DNA from: Amycolatopsis pretoriensis
GTDB lineage: Bacteria > Actinomycetota > Actinomycetes > Mycobacteriales > Pseudonocardiaceae
Assembly: GCF_900107925.1 (NCBI RefSeq)
Contig: NZ_FNUJ01000014.1
Location: 62,001 to 126,000, forward strand
Direction: 5' to 3'
DNA length: 64,000 nt
Shown here: in pieces, positions 1 through 8,180 of the stretch
How the letters are laid out: each line of letters starts with the position of its first letter
Numbering within the stretch: position 1 is the first letter of the stretch
Program-made: the position numbers and the translations under genes
Notes under the pieces: model-generated
Seen by the model: only the letters and a program-made list of their open reading frames with translations
Databases searched by the model: none
Told to the model about the DNA's origin: nothing

Positions 1-286
1 GGACTTGCCCCGGCTTCGGCCGTGAGCCTCGACGACGTGTTGTTCAGCGCCCAGGTCCATCCACAGTGGACTGACCACCGCACGAGCCGGCCGGAATCGC
101 GGCCGTCCGGACCTCAGGACGGCCTACGCACCGGCGCCACGACCCGGGTAATGCCGTCGTCCGCCCGGCGGTCTCGGGCAGCGAGGGCGCGGACTGTCAC
201 CACCGCCTACCCGTTCGGTCGATTGCCGACGATCGGTTGACCGGCAAATAATTTCCGGTAGTCGATACTTTCAGTGAGGAGCCGAA

Positions 287-658
287 GTGGAGCCGCCGTT
301 GGGGCTCGACCCGGACACGGCAGATCTCGTCCGGCCGTACTTCCGCACCCATGGACGTACGCGGCCCACGCGCACGCTCCCCGTCGAAACACTCATCTCG
401 GCCACCGAACGAGGCCGCACCCCGGAGCACGCCTGCTCCCGCGAAGAGGCCGCGATCTGCCTCCTGTGCCGCTCCTCGCAATCGGTCGCGGAAATCGCGG
501 CGTACCGGCGGATTCCCCTGGGCGTCGCACGGGTCCTGGTGTCCGACCTCGCCGACCGGGGCCTGGTGGCCGTCCAAGACGCGCAGCTCGCCCCCGGCGA
601 TCGTCCCAGCATCGACTTCATGGAGCGGGTTCTTCGCGGTCTTCACGCGATGACGTGA
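287..658 (+). CDS. DUF742 family protein (conservon-type), 123 aa
   Basis: The protein matches the DUF742 family: a short leader, then a winged-helix-like region ending in the family hallmark PLGVARVLVSDLADRGLV near residues 78-95. DUF742 proteins normally sit in four- or five-gene conservons with a sensor kinase, a roadblock protein and a small GTPase, and are thought to take part in signalling at the membrane. None of those partners is beside this copy, so it is an orphan. The GTG start at 287 is chosen because GAGGAG lies about 6 bases upstream. The 3' end overlaps the convergent DeoR gene by 16 bases. Confidence 0.8.
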   Translation: MEPPLGLDPDTADLVRPYFRTHGRTRPTRTLPVETLISATERGRTPEHACSREEAAICLLCRSSQSVAEIAAYRRIPLGVARVLVSDLADRGLVAVQDAQLAPGDRPSIDFMERVLRGLHAMT

Positions 659-1470
659 CCACCGGGTGCGGGCACGTCGACGAGCGTCACCCGCACTCCC
701 GACGCACGAATCGCCGCCACGCTGCCCGCGTCGGCCGATGAATCCGTGATCAGCTCGTCGACCTCGGTGATGTCCCCGATCCGCGCCAGCGTTCGCTTGC
801 CGAGCTTGCTGCCGTCCGCGATGACGACCACTCGTTGCGCACGGGCGAGCATCGCGCGGTTCGTTCGCGCCTCGTTCTCGTCGTGGGTGGTGATGCCGCC
901 CGCCGCGTCGATGCCGTCGACTCCGATGAAGGCCGTGCCGATGTTGATCGACGCCAGCACCTGCTCCGCCCACGGGCCGACGAGCTCGTAGGACCGCGGA
1001 CGGGAGACACCGCCGACGACGACGAGCTTCACCCGGGGCCGCAGCACGATCTCCATGGCCGTGTTCAGCGCGTTGGTCACCACGGTGAGGTCCGCGCGGT
1101 CGGGCAGCTCCTTCGCCAGTTCGCCCGTGGTCGTGCCGCCGGTCAGCGCGATCACGTGCGGCCCCGCGGGGAGCCGGCGCACCGCCTGCCGGGCGATCGC
1201 GCGCTTCGCGTCCCTCGACCGCCCTTCCCGGTACCGGACCGGCAGCTCGCCGGCCACCCCCTGGGCCAGCGCGCCGCCGTGGGTCCGGGTCAGCAGCCGC
1301 TGGTCCTCCAGCGCCGTCAGGTCCCGGCGCAGCGTGGCCTCGGAGACGCCGAACCGGCGCGCGAGCTCACCGACGCGCAGGCGGCCCGTTTCGCCCAGTT
1401 CGCGCACCATCTCCGCCATCCGCTCGGACCGGGGCGCACGCCCACGGGCCCGCACATCAGCAAGGTCCAT
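643..1470 (-). CDS. DeoR-family transcriptional repressor of the adjacent amino-sugar operon
   Basis: This 275-residue protein has a DeoR-type winged helix at residues 17-70 (RVGELARRFGVSEATLRRDL) followed by a DeoRC sugar-phosphate sensor domain containing the typical ALTGGTTTGELAKEL and DGIDAAGGITTHDENEA segments. DeoR proteins usually repress sugar catabolic operons and are released by a phosphosugar intermediate. It is transcribed away from the AgaS-kinase-aldolase operon, which makes that operon its likely target. A TATAGT hexamer at 1484-1479 on the minus strand stands only nine bases before the ATG, so its transcript may be leaderless. Which phosphosugar it senses cannot be read from the sequence. 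Confidence 0.88.
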   Translation of the reverse strand: MDLADVRARGRAPRSERMAEMVRELGETGRLRVGELARRFGVSEATLRRDLTALEDQRLLTRTHGGALAQGVAGELPVRYREGRSRDAKRAIARQAVRRLPAGPHVIALTGGTTTGELAKELPDRADLTVVTNALNTAMEIVLRPRVKLVVVGGVSRPRSYELVGPWAEQVLASINIGTAFIGVDGIDAAGGITTHDENEARTNRAMLARAQRVVVIADGSKLGKRTLARIGDITEVDELITDSSADAGSVAAIRASGVRVTLVDVPAPGGHVIA

Positions 1471-1490
1471 AACTGCACACTATACAGGTT

Positions 1491-1508
1491 TTCGCGCACT
1501 TTCGCGCA
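1491..1508. promoter_or_regulatory. Direct repeat of TTCGCGCA upstream of the DeoR gene
   Basis: TTCGCGCA occurs at 1491-1498 and again at 1501-1508, exactly one helical turn apart, just upstream of the minus-strand -10 hexamer. DeoR-family regulators such as AgaR recognise repeated CTTTC-like half sites, so this is a candidate autoregulatory operator. It is an inference from position and spacing. Confidence 0.45.
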
Positions 1509-1538
1509 TCGATCCGACAACTCACCAGCGGCAACGCG

Positions 1539-1567
1539 GCAAACGAACATCCGCGATGCTCGTTTGC
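1539..1567. promoter_or_regulatory. Palindromic operator in the DeoR/agaS intergenic region
   Basis: A 13-base inverted repeat with one mismatch, GCAAACGAACATC and GATGCTCGTTTGC separated by CGC, is centred at 1553. It lies between the divergent regulator and the amino-sugar operon, about 80 bases upstream of the AgaS start. Position and symmetry make it the best candidate binding site for the DeoR protein on the operon promoter. Confidence 0.6.
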
Positions 1568-1646
1568 GCGGAAACTCTTGCTCACCGGTCACGGCACGAC
1601 GTACCACTTGGCGGAGCCGGCCGAACCGGCCGCGACCCGAAAGGTG

Positions 1647-2759
1647 ATGTGGGTGGAGCACGAAGAGCAGCCGGACGAAAGCCGCACCGCCGCCGAGATC
1701 CGGCAGCAACCCGGCACGTGGCCCGAGGTGGCGCGGACCGTCGCCGCCGCGCGGGCCGACATCGAACGCCTGCTCGGCGACGCGCTCGTCGACCCGCGGA
1801 CCCGGATCGTCCTGACCGGCGCGGGGACCTCGGCCTACATCGGGGAAGTCGTGGCCCCCGACCTCGCCCGGCACCTCGGCCGGCCGATCGAGCCGATCGC
1901 GACGACGGACATCGTCGCCGACCCGCGCTCCGTCGCCGATGACCGGCCGGTGCTGCTGGTGTCGTTCGCCCGCAGCGGCGACAGCCCCGAGTCGTCCGCC
2001 GCGGCCGATCTGCTGCAGCGGTTCACTCCCGCGCTGCACCACATCGTCATCACCTGCAACCCCTCCGGCGCTCTGGCCCGGCGCTGGGCGGACGCCAAGA
2101 ACGCGGTCGTGGTGGCGCTTCCCGACCGGCTGAACGACCGCGGCTTCGCCATGACGTCGTCGTTCACCGGCATGACGCTGGCCGCCCTGCTGGCCCTGGG
2201 CCTCGAGGTCGACGTCGACGCCGCCGCCCGAGCCGCGGAAGACGTCCTGGACTCCGCGACGAGCCGGGCGGAAGCGGTCGCCGCCGCCGATCCGGCGCGG
2301 CTGGTCTACCTCGGCTCCGGCGCGTTCAAGGGGCTCGCCCGCGAAGCCGCGCTGAAGTGCCTCGAACTCACCGCCGGCGCGGTCGTCGCGGTCGCCGACA
2401 CCCCGCTGGGCTTCCGGCACGGCCCCAAGTCGGTCCTCGACGAACGGACCGTCGCGATCGTCTTCCCGTCCGGCGATCGGTACACCCACCGCTACGACGA
2501 GGACATCACGCGCGAACTGGTGGAGGCCCTGGGAGCCGGGCGGGTGCTGGTAATCGGCGGCGACGACGGTGACTGGCCGATCCCCGGAACCACGCGGCTG
2601 CCCGACTCGCTGCGGGCCATCGTGGCGGCCATCCCGGCGCAGTCGATCGCCTTGGCGTGTTCGCTCGCCCACGGCCTGACTCCCGACAACCCGTTCCCCG
2701 GCGGCGAGGTCAACCGCGTGGTCCGGGGCGTCGTCATCCACGAATACCCGGAGGGCTGA
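1647..2759 (+). CDS. agaS: AgaS-type SIS domain ketose/aldose isomerase-deaminase
   Basis: This 370-residue protein has two sugar-isomerase (SIS) domains with AgaS hallmarks: TGAGTSAYIGEVV near residue 55, the phosphosugar-binding loop SFARSGDSPES near 110, and KCLELTAG...GFRHGPKSVLDE in the second domain. AgaS converts galactosamine-6-phosphate to tagatose-6-phosphate with release of ammonia. It is the first gene of a five-gene operon. The reading frame is open further upstream, but family alignment favours ATG 1647 (or the adjacent GTG 1644); GAAAGG lies too close upstream to decide. Activity on the galacto or gluco epimer is not distinguishable by eye. Confidence 0.85.
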   Translation: MWVEHEEQPDESRTAAEIRQQPGTWPEVARTVAAARADIERLLGDALVDPRTRIVLTGAGTSAYIGEVVAPDLARHLGRPIEPIATTDIVADPRSVADDRPVLLVSFARSGDSPESSAAADLLQRFTPALHHIVITCNPSGALARRWADAKNAVVVALPDRLNDRGFAMTSSFTGMTLAALLALGLEVDVDAAARAAEDVLDSATSRAEAVAAADPARLVYLGSGAFKGLAREAALKCLELTAGAVVAVADTPLGFRHGPKSVLDERTVAIVFPSGDRYTHRYDEDITRELVEALGAGRVLVIGGDDGDWPIPGTTRLPDSLRAIVAAIPAQSIALACSLAHGLTPDNPFPGGEVNRVVRGVVIHEYPEG

Positions 2760-2762
2760 GCC

Positions 2763-3734
2763 ATGTTCCTCGGTGTGGACGGCGGCGGGACGAAAACCGC
2801 CTTCAGCCTGATCGACGCGCGGGGACGCCTCGTCGCGGAAGCCCGCACGGCCGGCATCTACTACCTGCAGCAGGGCATCGGCATCGTCGAGCCGCTGCTG
2901 CGTCAGGGAATCGGCGAGGTCTGCGCCACCGCGGGCATCGAGGTCGCCGGCCTCTCCCACGCCTTCTTCGGCATTCCTTGCTACGGCGAGATCTCCGCCG
3001 ACGTCCCGGTGCTCGACGCGCTCCCCCGGCGGATCCTGGGCGACGTCGGCTACGCCTGCGGCAACGACATGATCTGTGGCTGGGCGGCCTCCCTCGGCGG
3101 CGCGGACGGGATCAACGTCGTCGCGGGCACCGGGTCCATCGCCTACGGGGAACACCGGGGACGGCGGTGGCGGGCCGGCGGCTGGAGCGAGCTGTTCGGC
3201 GACGAAGGGTCCGGCTACTGGGTCGCGGTCCAGGGTCTCGGCGCGTTCTCCCGGATGAGCGACGGGCGCCAGCCGGCGAGCGCGCTGGTCGAAGAGATGC
3301 GCCGGACGCTCGGGGTGCGCACCGACCTCGACGCCATCGACATCGTGATGAACCGCTGGCACGGCGATCGCGGGAAGATCGCGGACCTCAGCAAGGTCGT
3401 CACCCGCGCCGCGGAGGCGGGCGACCCCACCGCGGCCGTCATCCTCGGCCGCGCCGGCCGGGAGTTGGCCCTGCACGTCGAAGCCGGTGCCACCGCGCTG
3501 GGGTTCGAGCCGGGGCAGGCCGTGCCGGTCTCCTACTCCGGCGGGATGTTCGGCTCGGCCCACCTCCTGGGTTCCTTCCGCGAGGCGCTCGAGCACGGCG
3601 GCCACGGCTACGAACTGCGCGAACCCCTGTTGCCCCCGCACGTCGGCGCGGCGGTCTACGCCGCCCGGCTGGCGGGCCACCCCATCCCGCTCGACCGGAT
3701 CTCCGCCGTCCCCAGCTTGGAGGGGTTGTCATGA
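2763..3734 (+). CDS. BadF/BadG-family amino-sugar kinase (NAGK-like)
   Basis: The 323-residue product has the ASKHA fold of N-acetylglucosamine/N-acetylgalactosamine kinases: the phosphate-1 motif DGGGTKTAFSLID at residues 5-17, the second phosphate loop VVAGTGSIAYG near 120, and WSELFGDEGSGYWVA near 142. It would phosphorylate a free hexosamine or N-acetylhexosamine in the cytosol, feeding the AgaS enzyme encoded three bases upstream. The ATG follows that stop almost directly, and its own stop overlaps the permease start (ATGA). A dedicated kinase fits the absence of any PTS component in the operon. Confidence 0.85.
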   Translation: MFLGVDGGGTKTAFSLIDARGRLVAEARTAGIYYLQQGIGIVEPLLRQGIGEVCATAGIEVAGLSHAFFGIPCYGEISADVPVLDALPRRILGDVGYACGNDMICGWAASLGGADGINVVAGTGSIAYGEHRGRRWRAGGWSELFGDEGSGYWVAVQGLGAFSRMSDGRQPASALVEEMRRTLGVRTDLDAIDIVMNRWHGDRGKIADLSKVVTRAAEAGDPTAAVILGRAGRELALHVEAGATALGFEPGQAVPVSYSGGMFGSAHLLGSFREALEHGGHGYELREPLLPPHVGAAVYAARLAGHPIPLDRISAVPSLEGLS

Positions 3735-4657
3735 GCGCATCGAAGCGCCGCGCCGCCTGGATTCCCTACGCCGGCCTGCTGGTCCTGTTCTGGGGCGTCT
3801 GGGGCGCGTTCTCCAGCCTGCCCACCTCCAAGTACGGCTACCCCGACCCGATGGTCTACGTCATCTGGTCGATCACCATGCTCATCCCCGCGTACTTCTC
3901 CCTGCGCGGGCGGAAGATCGACCGCCGGCCCATCGCCGCGGTCTACGGCCTGCTGATCGGCCTGACCGGCGCCGGCGGGCAGCTGGTGCTGTTCAAGGCG
4001 CTCACCATCGGCCCGGCCTACATCATCTTCCCGATCGTGGCGCTCTCCCCGGCGATCACCGTCTTGATGGCCTTCGCGGCCCTGCGGGAACGGCTCACCG
4101 CGCTCAGCTGGATCGGCGTCGGCCTCGCGCTGGTCGCGATCGTCCTGTTCTCGGTGTCTTCGGGCGACTCGCAGGAAACCGGCGGGACCTATCTGTGGCT
4201 GGCGATCGGAGTCTGCGTCGCCTGGGGCGTCCAGGCGTACTTCATGCGCAAGGCGGCCGTCGTCGGGGTCAACGACGCGACGACGTTCGGCTGGATGACC
4301 GTCAGCGGGCTCCTGCTGATCCCGGTCGCGCTGATCATGATGGGCGGCCTCCCCCTGTCGTTCCCGTGGCAGGCTCCCGCGTTGACCGCGATCACGCAGC
4401 TGCTCAACGCCGTGGGCGCGTTGTTCCTCGTGATGGCCATGAGCCGGGGCAAGGCCACGATCGTCGCGCCGATCACCAACGCGCTGGCGCCCGTGCTGAC
4501 CATCGTGCTCTCGCTGATCGTCTTCCGGACCCTGCCGAGCGGGTTCCAGGTCGCCGGCATCGTGCTCGCCCTCGTGGGCTCCTCGCTCATGGTCTACAGC
4601 ACGGAGAAGAGCGGCGAAGAGCCGGCCGCTGCCCCCGCGCGGGAAGCCGCGTCGTGA
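3731..4657 (+). CDS. EamA/DMT-family membrane transporter, candidate sugar permease
   Basis: The 308-residue protein has about ten hydrophobic segments arranged as two EamA repeats; the second begins near residue 160 (TYLWLAIGVCVAWGVQAYFMRKA). Drug/metabolite transporters of this fold move small metabolites, and some carry sugars. It lies inside the amino-sugar operon, overlapping the kinase stop by ATGA and the next kinase by GTGA. No ABC or PTS genes are present, so it is the only candidate for uptake, although export of a toxic intermediate is an alternative. The ATG at 3731 is fixed by the overlap and by the hydrophobic start. Confidence 0.78.
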   Translation: MSASKRRAAWIPYAGLLVLFWGVWGAFSSLPTSKYGYPDPMVYVIWSITMLIPAYFSLRGRKIDRRPIAAVYGLLIGLTGAGGQLVLFKALTIGPAYIIFPIVALSPAITVLMAFAALRERLTALSWIGVGLALVAIVLFSVSSGDSQETGGTYLWLAIGVCVAWGVQAYFMRKAAVVGVNDATTFGWMTVSGLLLIPVALIMMGGLPLSFPWQAPALTAITQLLNAVGALFLVMAMSRGKATIVAPITNALAPVLTIVLSLIVFRTLPSGFQVAGIVLALVGSSLMVYSTEKSGEEPAAAPAREAAS

Positions 4658-5586
4658 CCAGGATCCTCACCGTCACCCTCAACCCGGCCATCGACGTCAC
4701 CTACCGCGTGGCCGGGCTGGCGGTCGGGGAGACCGTCCGGGTGACGGAGGTGCGCAGCCGCGCGGGCGGCAAGGGCGTCAACGTCGCCGCGGTGGCCCGG
4801 CAGCTGGGCGGCGACAGCCTCGTCCTGGCGTTGTCCGGACGCGCGGAGCCGGACGAGTTCCGGGCCGGCCTCGACCGGCTCGGGCTTCCCCACCGCCTGG
4901 TCCCGGCGCTGGCCGCGGTCCGCCGGACCGTGGCCGTGGTGGCGGACGACGGCGTCACGACGAGCCTGCAGGAGCGCGGCACCGCCGTGGCGGCCGGGAC
5001 CCGGGACGAGGTCGTCGCGGCCTTTCGCGCCGAGCTGGCGGCCGGTGTGGGAGCCGTGGTCATCTCCGGGAGCGTGCCGCCCGGGCTCGGCGACGAGGTG
5101 CCCGCCCGGCTGGCGCGGCTCGGCGCCGAAGCCGGCGTCCCGGTGATCGCCGACGTCTCCGGCGCCGCTTTGCGCGCCGCGGCGACGACGGGGAGCGTGC
5201 TCGTGCCGAACCGTGACGAACTGGCCGAACTGTCCGGAACCCGCCTCGACGTCCTCGCGGCCGGCCGGCGGCTGGTCCGGGACGGCGCCGCCGCCGTGGT
5301 CGCCACGCTCGGCGAAGAGGGCGTGGTCGCGGTGACCGCCGACCGCGAGTTCGTCGTCCGGCCGGTCGAAAAGGTCGTCGGCAACCCCACCGGCGCCGGC
5401 GACGCGGCCGCCGCCGCGCTCGCCCGCCACCTGGCGGCCGGTGTGTCCACAGTGGACTGGCCCGCCGCGCTGGCCGACGTCGTCGCGACGTCGGCCGCCG
5501 CCGTCCGGTGCCCCGTCGCGGGCGAAGTCGATCTAGAGGCCCGGGCCGGCTGGCTCGACGCACTCGCCGTGAAGGAGACCGCGTGA
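4654..5586 (+). CDS. PfkB-family phosphosugar kinase (tagatose-6-phosphate / 1-phosphofructokinase type)
   Basis: This 310-residue protein begins with TRILTVTLNPAIDVTY, the signature N-terminus of the LacC/FruK/PfkB group, and carries GGKGVNVAAVARQLGG near residue 37 and the catalytic NPTGAGDAAAAAL near 247, where the GAGD aspartate is the base. Members add a second phosphate to tagatose-6-phosphate, fructose-1-phosphate or fructose-6-phosphate. Between AgaS and a class II aldolase, tagatose-6-phosphate is the likeliest substrate, which is an inference from context. The GTG start overlaps the permease stop, and its stop overlaps the aldolase start in the same GTGA way. Confidence 0.83.
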   Translation: MTRILTVTLNPAIDVTYRVAGLAVGETVRVTEVRSRAGGKGVNVAAVARQLGGDSLVLALSGRAEPDEFRAGLDRLGLPHRLVPALAAVRRTVAVVADDGVTTSLQERGTAVAAGTRDEVVAAFRAELAAGVGAVVISGSVPPGLGDEVPARLARLGAEAGVPVIADVSGAALRAAATTGSVLVPNRDELAELSGTRLDVLAAGRRLVRDGAAAVVATLGEEGVVAVTADREFVVRPVEKVVGNPTGAGDAAAAALARHLAAGVSTVDWPAALADVVATSAAAVRCPVAGEVDLEARAGWLDALAVKETA

Positions 5587-6407
5587 ACACCGACGCCCCC
5601 GGCATCTTCACCGGCTTGCGAGGGGCGGTCGGGGCGTTCAACGCGATCCTCCTGGAACACGCGGAGGCCATCGTGGCGGGCGCCGAGCAAGCCGGCCTTC
5701 CCGTCATCCTGCAGATCTCCCAGAACGCCGTCCGCTACCACGGCTCACTCGACCCGTTCGGCGCCGCGTGCCTGAGCATGGCCGGCGCCGCCTCCGTGCC
5801 GGTGCTGGTGCACCTCGACCACATCGAGGACGAGACCCTGGTCCACCAAGGGCTCGCGCTCGGCATCCGGTCGATCATGTTCGACGCCGCGAGTTCGGCG
5901 TACGAGGAGAACGTGACGCGGACCCGCGCGGTCACCGAGCGCTGCCACGCGGCGGGGTGCTGGGTGGAGGCCGAACTCGGGGAGATCGGCGGCAAGGACG
6001 GCGCGCACGCACCCGGCGTCCGGACCGACCCGGCCGAAGCGGCCGCGTTCGTCGCCGCGACCGGCGTCGACTCCCTCGCGGTGGCCGTCGGGTCGTCGCA
6101 CGCGATGGCCGGCCGCGACGCCGTGCTGGACGACGACCTCATCGGCCGGCTCGCCGGCGCCGTGCCCGTGCCGCTGGTCCTGCACGGCTCGTCCGGGGTC
6201 CCCGACGACGGCGTCCGCCGGGCGGTCGGGCGCGGCATCCGCAAGGTCAACGTCGGCACCCGGCTCAACCAGGTCCTGACCGGCGCGGTCCGCGCGACGC
6301 TCGCCGAGCGGGAGAGCCTGACCGACCCGCGCCGGTACCTCTCCCCCGGCCGCGACCGGATGCGTGACGAGGTCGCGCGGCTGGTGCAGCTGCTGGCCGG
6401 TGCCTGA
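5583..6407 (+). CDS. Class II ketose-bisphosphate aldolase (tagatose/fructose-bisphosphate type)
   Basis: The 274-residue product is a zinc-dependent class II aldolase: GAFNAILLEHAEAIV near the N-terminus, the zinc and catalytic segment VLVHLDHIED near residue 77, EAELGEIGGKDG near 133, SSHAM near 172, the loop LHGSSGVPDD near 199 and KVNVGTRLN near 221. It would split tagatose-1,6-bisphosphate into dihydroxyacetone phosphate and glyceraldehyde-3-phosphate and so close the operon's pathway. It is similar in length to KbaY/GatY-type enzymes. Tagatose or fructose preference is not visible; the neighbours favour tagatose. Confidence 0.85.
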   Translation: MNTDAPGIFTGLRGAVGAFNAILLEHAEAIVAGAEQAGLPVILQISQNAVRYHGSLDPFGAACLSMAGAASVPVLVHLDHIEDETLVHQGLALGIRSIMFDAASSAYEENVTRTRAVTERCHAAGCWVEAELGEIGGKDGAHAPGVRTDPAEAAAFVAATGVDSLAVAVGSSHAMAGRDAVLDDDLIGRLAGAVPVPLVLHGSSGVPDDGVRRAVGRGIRKVNVGTRLNQVLTGAVRATLAERESLTDPRRYLSPGRDRMRDEVARLVQLLAGA

Positions 6408-6473
6408 GCCCAGGCACGCCGAACAGCGGCCGCGAGCCTCGTCGTGGCGCCGGCGTCCACCGACCTCGGGTCC

Positions 6474-7511
6474 TCAGCGGGGCAGGACGAGGTGATCGGC
6501 GACGGCGTACAGCTCCGCCTGCCCGCCGCCCGAGACGGCGACCGGCGCGTCGTGGACCGCCTTGAGGATCCAGAGCGTGCGGTAACCCTTCTCGTCCACG
6601 TAGCGGGTCTCGTGTCCCTGGACCGGTTTTCCCGCGGTACCGCGCACCTGGCCGGCCTCGTCGCTGCGCACCGAGACCGGCGGCAGGACGCTGCACGTGC
6701 CCACCGAGTAGCCCGTGCGCAGACCGCTCGGACCGATCGGGCCGCCCTTCTCGACGTCGAACGCGCACATCCGCAGGCCGTCGGGCAGCTTGCCGAGGCC
6801 GAACGCCGGGGTGACGGTGGTGTTGCCCGGGAAGGTGACGTTCTCCGCGACGCGGCGGCCCGCGTCGATCAGCTGCTGCGCCGGCGCCGTGCTGCCCGGC
6901 TGCGCGGACACGTTGACGTACAGGGAGCCGCCGTCGGGGTGGGTCAGGTACAGCTCGTAACCGCCCGGGCCGCCGGAGTGCGAGCTCTCCACGCCGGCGC
7001 GCCCGCCGATGGTGACCGGCCGGCCCGGACCGGACTTGAAGGCGGCCTGCTCGATCGGCATCATCCGCATTTCCTGCACGTCCACGAGCAGGACCTGCCG
7101 CCCGGAGGTGACGGTCAGCATGTACTCGCCGCCGTACACCGGCTTGTCGGGATCGGCCGCGCTGCCACCGATGTTGATCCGGCGCGCGAGGTAGTCGGCC
7201 TGGCCCGGCGGCAGCCAGCCGAGCGAATAGGGCATGTTCAGCTCCGCGATGGCCGGCTTGACCGGTGCCGCGACGGGCGCCGGACCGGTGCCCGTGGCCA
7301 CCTGGTTGTCGCGGGTGGGCCGGTTCAGCGCGACGACGGCGACCGCGGCCAGGACGAGCAGGACCACCCCGGCGCCGGCCGCGAGCGGCGGGCTCACCAC
7401 GGCGCGCTTGCGGTCGAGGCGCTGACGCGTGGCCGCCAGCACCTGGTCGCTGTCGGGAGCGTCGGGCTCGTGGGCGGTGAAGGTGTCCTTGATCAGGTTC
7501 TCGATGTCCAT
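6474..7511 (-). CDS. Single-pass membrane protein paired with an ECF sigma factor
   Basis: The 345-residue protein has a short cytoplasmic segment, one transmembrane helix near residues 42-63 (PLAAGAGVVLLVLAAVAVVAL) and a large extracellular part with no domain I recognise. Its start lies at 7511, where TGATG joins it to the sigma-factor stop, so the two are translationally coupled. Proteins in this position behind SigE-type sigma factors often act as regulators of the sigma factor, but no classic zinc-binding anti-sigma HxxxCxxC motif is visible. A similar pair occurs at the right end of the window. Confidence 0.75.
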   Translation of the reverse strand: MDIENLIKDTFTAHEPDAPDSDQVLAATRQRLDRKRAVVSPPLAAGAGVVLLVLAAVAVVALNRPTRDNQVATGTGPAPVAAPVKPAIAELNMPYSLGWLPPGQADYLARRINIGGSAADPDKPVYGGEYMLTVTSGRQVLLVDVQEMRMMPIEQAAFKSGPGRPVTIGGRAGVESSHSGGPGGYELYLTHPDGGSLYVNVSAQPGSTAPAQQLIDAGRRVAENVTFPGNTTVTPAFGLGKLPDGLRMCAFDVEKGGPIGPSGLRTGYSVGTCSVLPPVSVRSDEAGQVRGTAGKPVQGHETRYVDEKGYRTLWILKAVHDAPVAVSGGGQAELYAVADHLVLPR

Positions 7512-8011
7512 CAGCTCTCCTTCGCCTGAGCCATCCGGTCGATGTCCAGGCCGTGTCGCAGGGTCGTCAGGGCTTTGCGGGCGTGGGCCCGCACGGTGGC
7601 CTGGGCGCAGCCGAGCAGGTCGGCGATGTCGGCGTCGGCGAGCTGCTCGTAGTACCGGAGCACCACGACCGCGCGCTGGCGGCGGGGCAACCGCGCCAGG
7701 CGCTGCCACATGTCCTCGCGTGCCGCGTGGTCGGAGGCGAAGTCATCGAGGCGTGCCTCGTCGGGTGGGTCGCCGACGGCGATCAGGCGCGCCGACCGGC
7801 TGCGCCGCCAGGACAGGTAGTCGTTGGTCACCATCCGCAGGACATAGCGGTCGGGGTGCTCGGCGTCGCTGACCCGCGACCACCGTCGGTACGCTTTGAC
7901 CAGCACGTCCTGCACCAGGTCGGCGGCCTGTTCCCGCTCGCCGGTCAGCATCGTCGCGTAGCGCAGCAACCGCGGCAGGTGCGCCCGGACGAAGTCCTCG
8001 TAGTCAGCCAT
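7511..8011 (-). CDS. SigE-family ECF RNA polymerase sigma factor
   Basis: A 166-residue ECF sigma factor. Region 2 is near residues 10-75 (ADLVQDVLVKAYRRW and DRYVLRMVTNDYLSWRR) and region 4 near 105-155 (LPRRQRAVVVLRYYEQLADADIADLLGCAQATVRAHARKAL). The linker and the RRQRAVVVLRYYE phrase are typical of the actinobacterial SigE/ECF41-neighbour group. The start MADYEDFVRAH at 8011 is chosen because homologues begin there; the frame is open further upstream. It is followed directly by its membrane partner, and it should direct a small stress or envelope regulon. Confidence 0.88.
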   Translation of the reverse strand: MADYEDFVRAHLPRLLRYATMLTGEREQAADLVQDVLVKAYRRWSRVSDAEHPDRYVLRMVTNDYLSWRRSRSARLIAVGDPPDEARLDDFASDHAAREDMWQRLARLPRRQRAVVVLRYYEQLADADIADLLGCAQATVRAHARKALTTLRHGLDIDRMAQAKES

Positions 8012-8141
8012 CACTATGAAGACTGCTGTCCCGCGCGATCCGTGTACCGCCACGCGGAACTTTCCTTGAGAACTCGGGCACGAACCACGGGAGGAAGCTC
8101 GCGAAGAACGTCAGTGCGCCGACGCCGATCCCGCCGACGCC

Positions 8142-8162
8142 TTGACCCTGACGCAAGGTCAA
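8142..8162. promoter_or_regulatory. MerR-type operator before the hydrolase/MerR pair
   Basis: TTGACC at 8142-8147 and GGTCAA at 8157-8162 form an inverted repeat around CTGACGCAA. The left arm doubles as a good -35 hexamer. MerR regulators bind such dyads between -35 and -10, and the downstream two-gene unit encodes a MerR protein, so autoregulation is likely. The hydrolase start at 8181 lies close behind. Confidence 0.55.
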
Positions 8163-8180
8163 CCCCGCAGGATGACTGCC

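Noticed and set aside
1..60. Possible leftward gene start at base 60 running off the window
   Set aside because: Twenty open codons without ribosome site or recognisable sequence are too little evidence.
197..973. Leftward 258-codon frame
   Set aside because: Arginine/glycine-rich nonsense overlapping the DUF742 and DeoR genes; a GC-bias shadow.
1317..3680. Leftward 787-codon frame opposite the amino-sugar operon
   Set aside because: It is antisense to well-recognised AgaS and kinase genes and has shadow composition.
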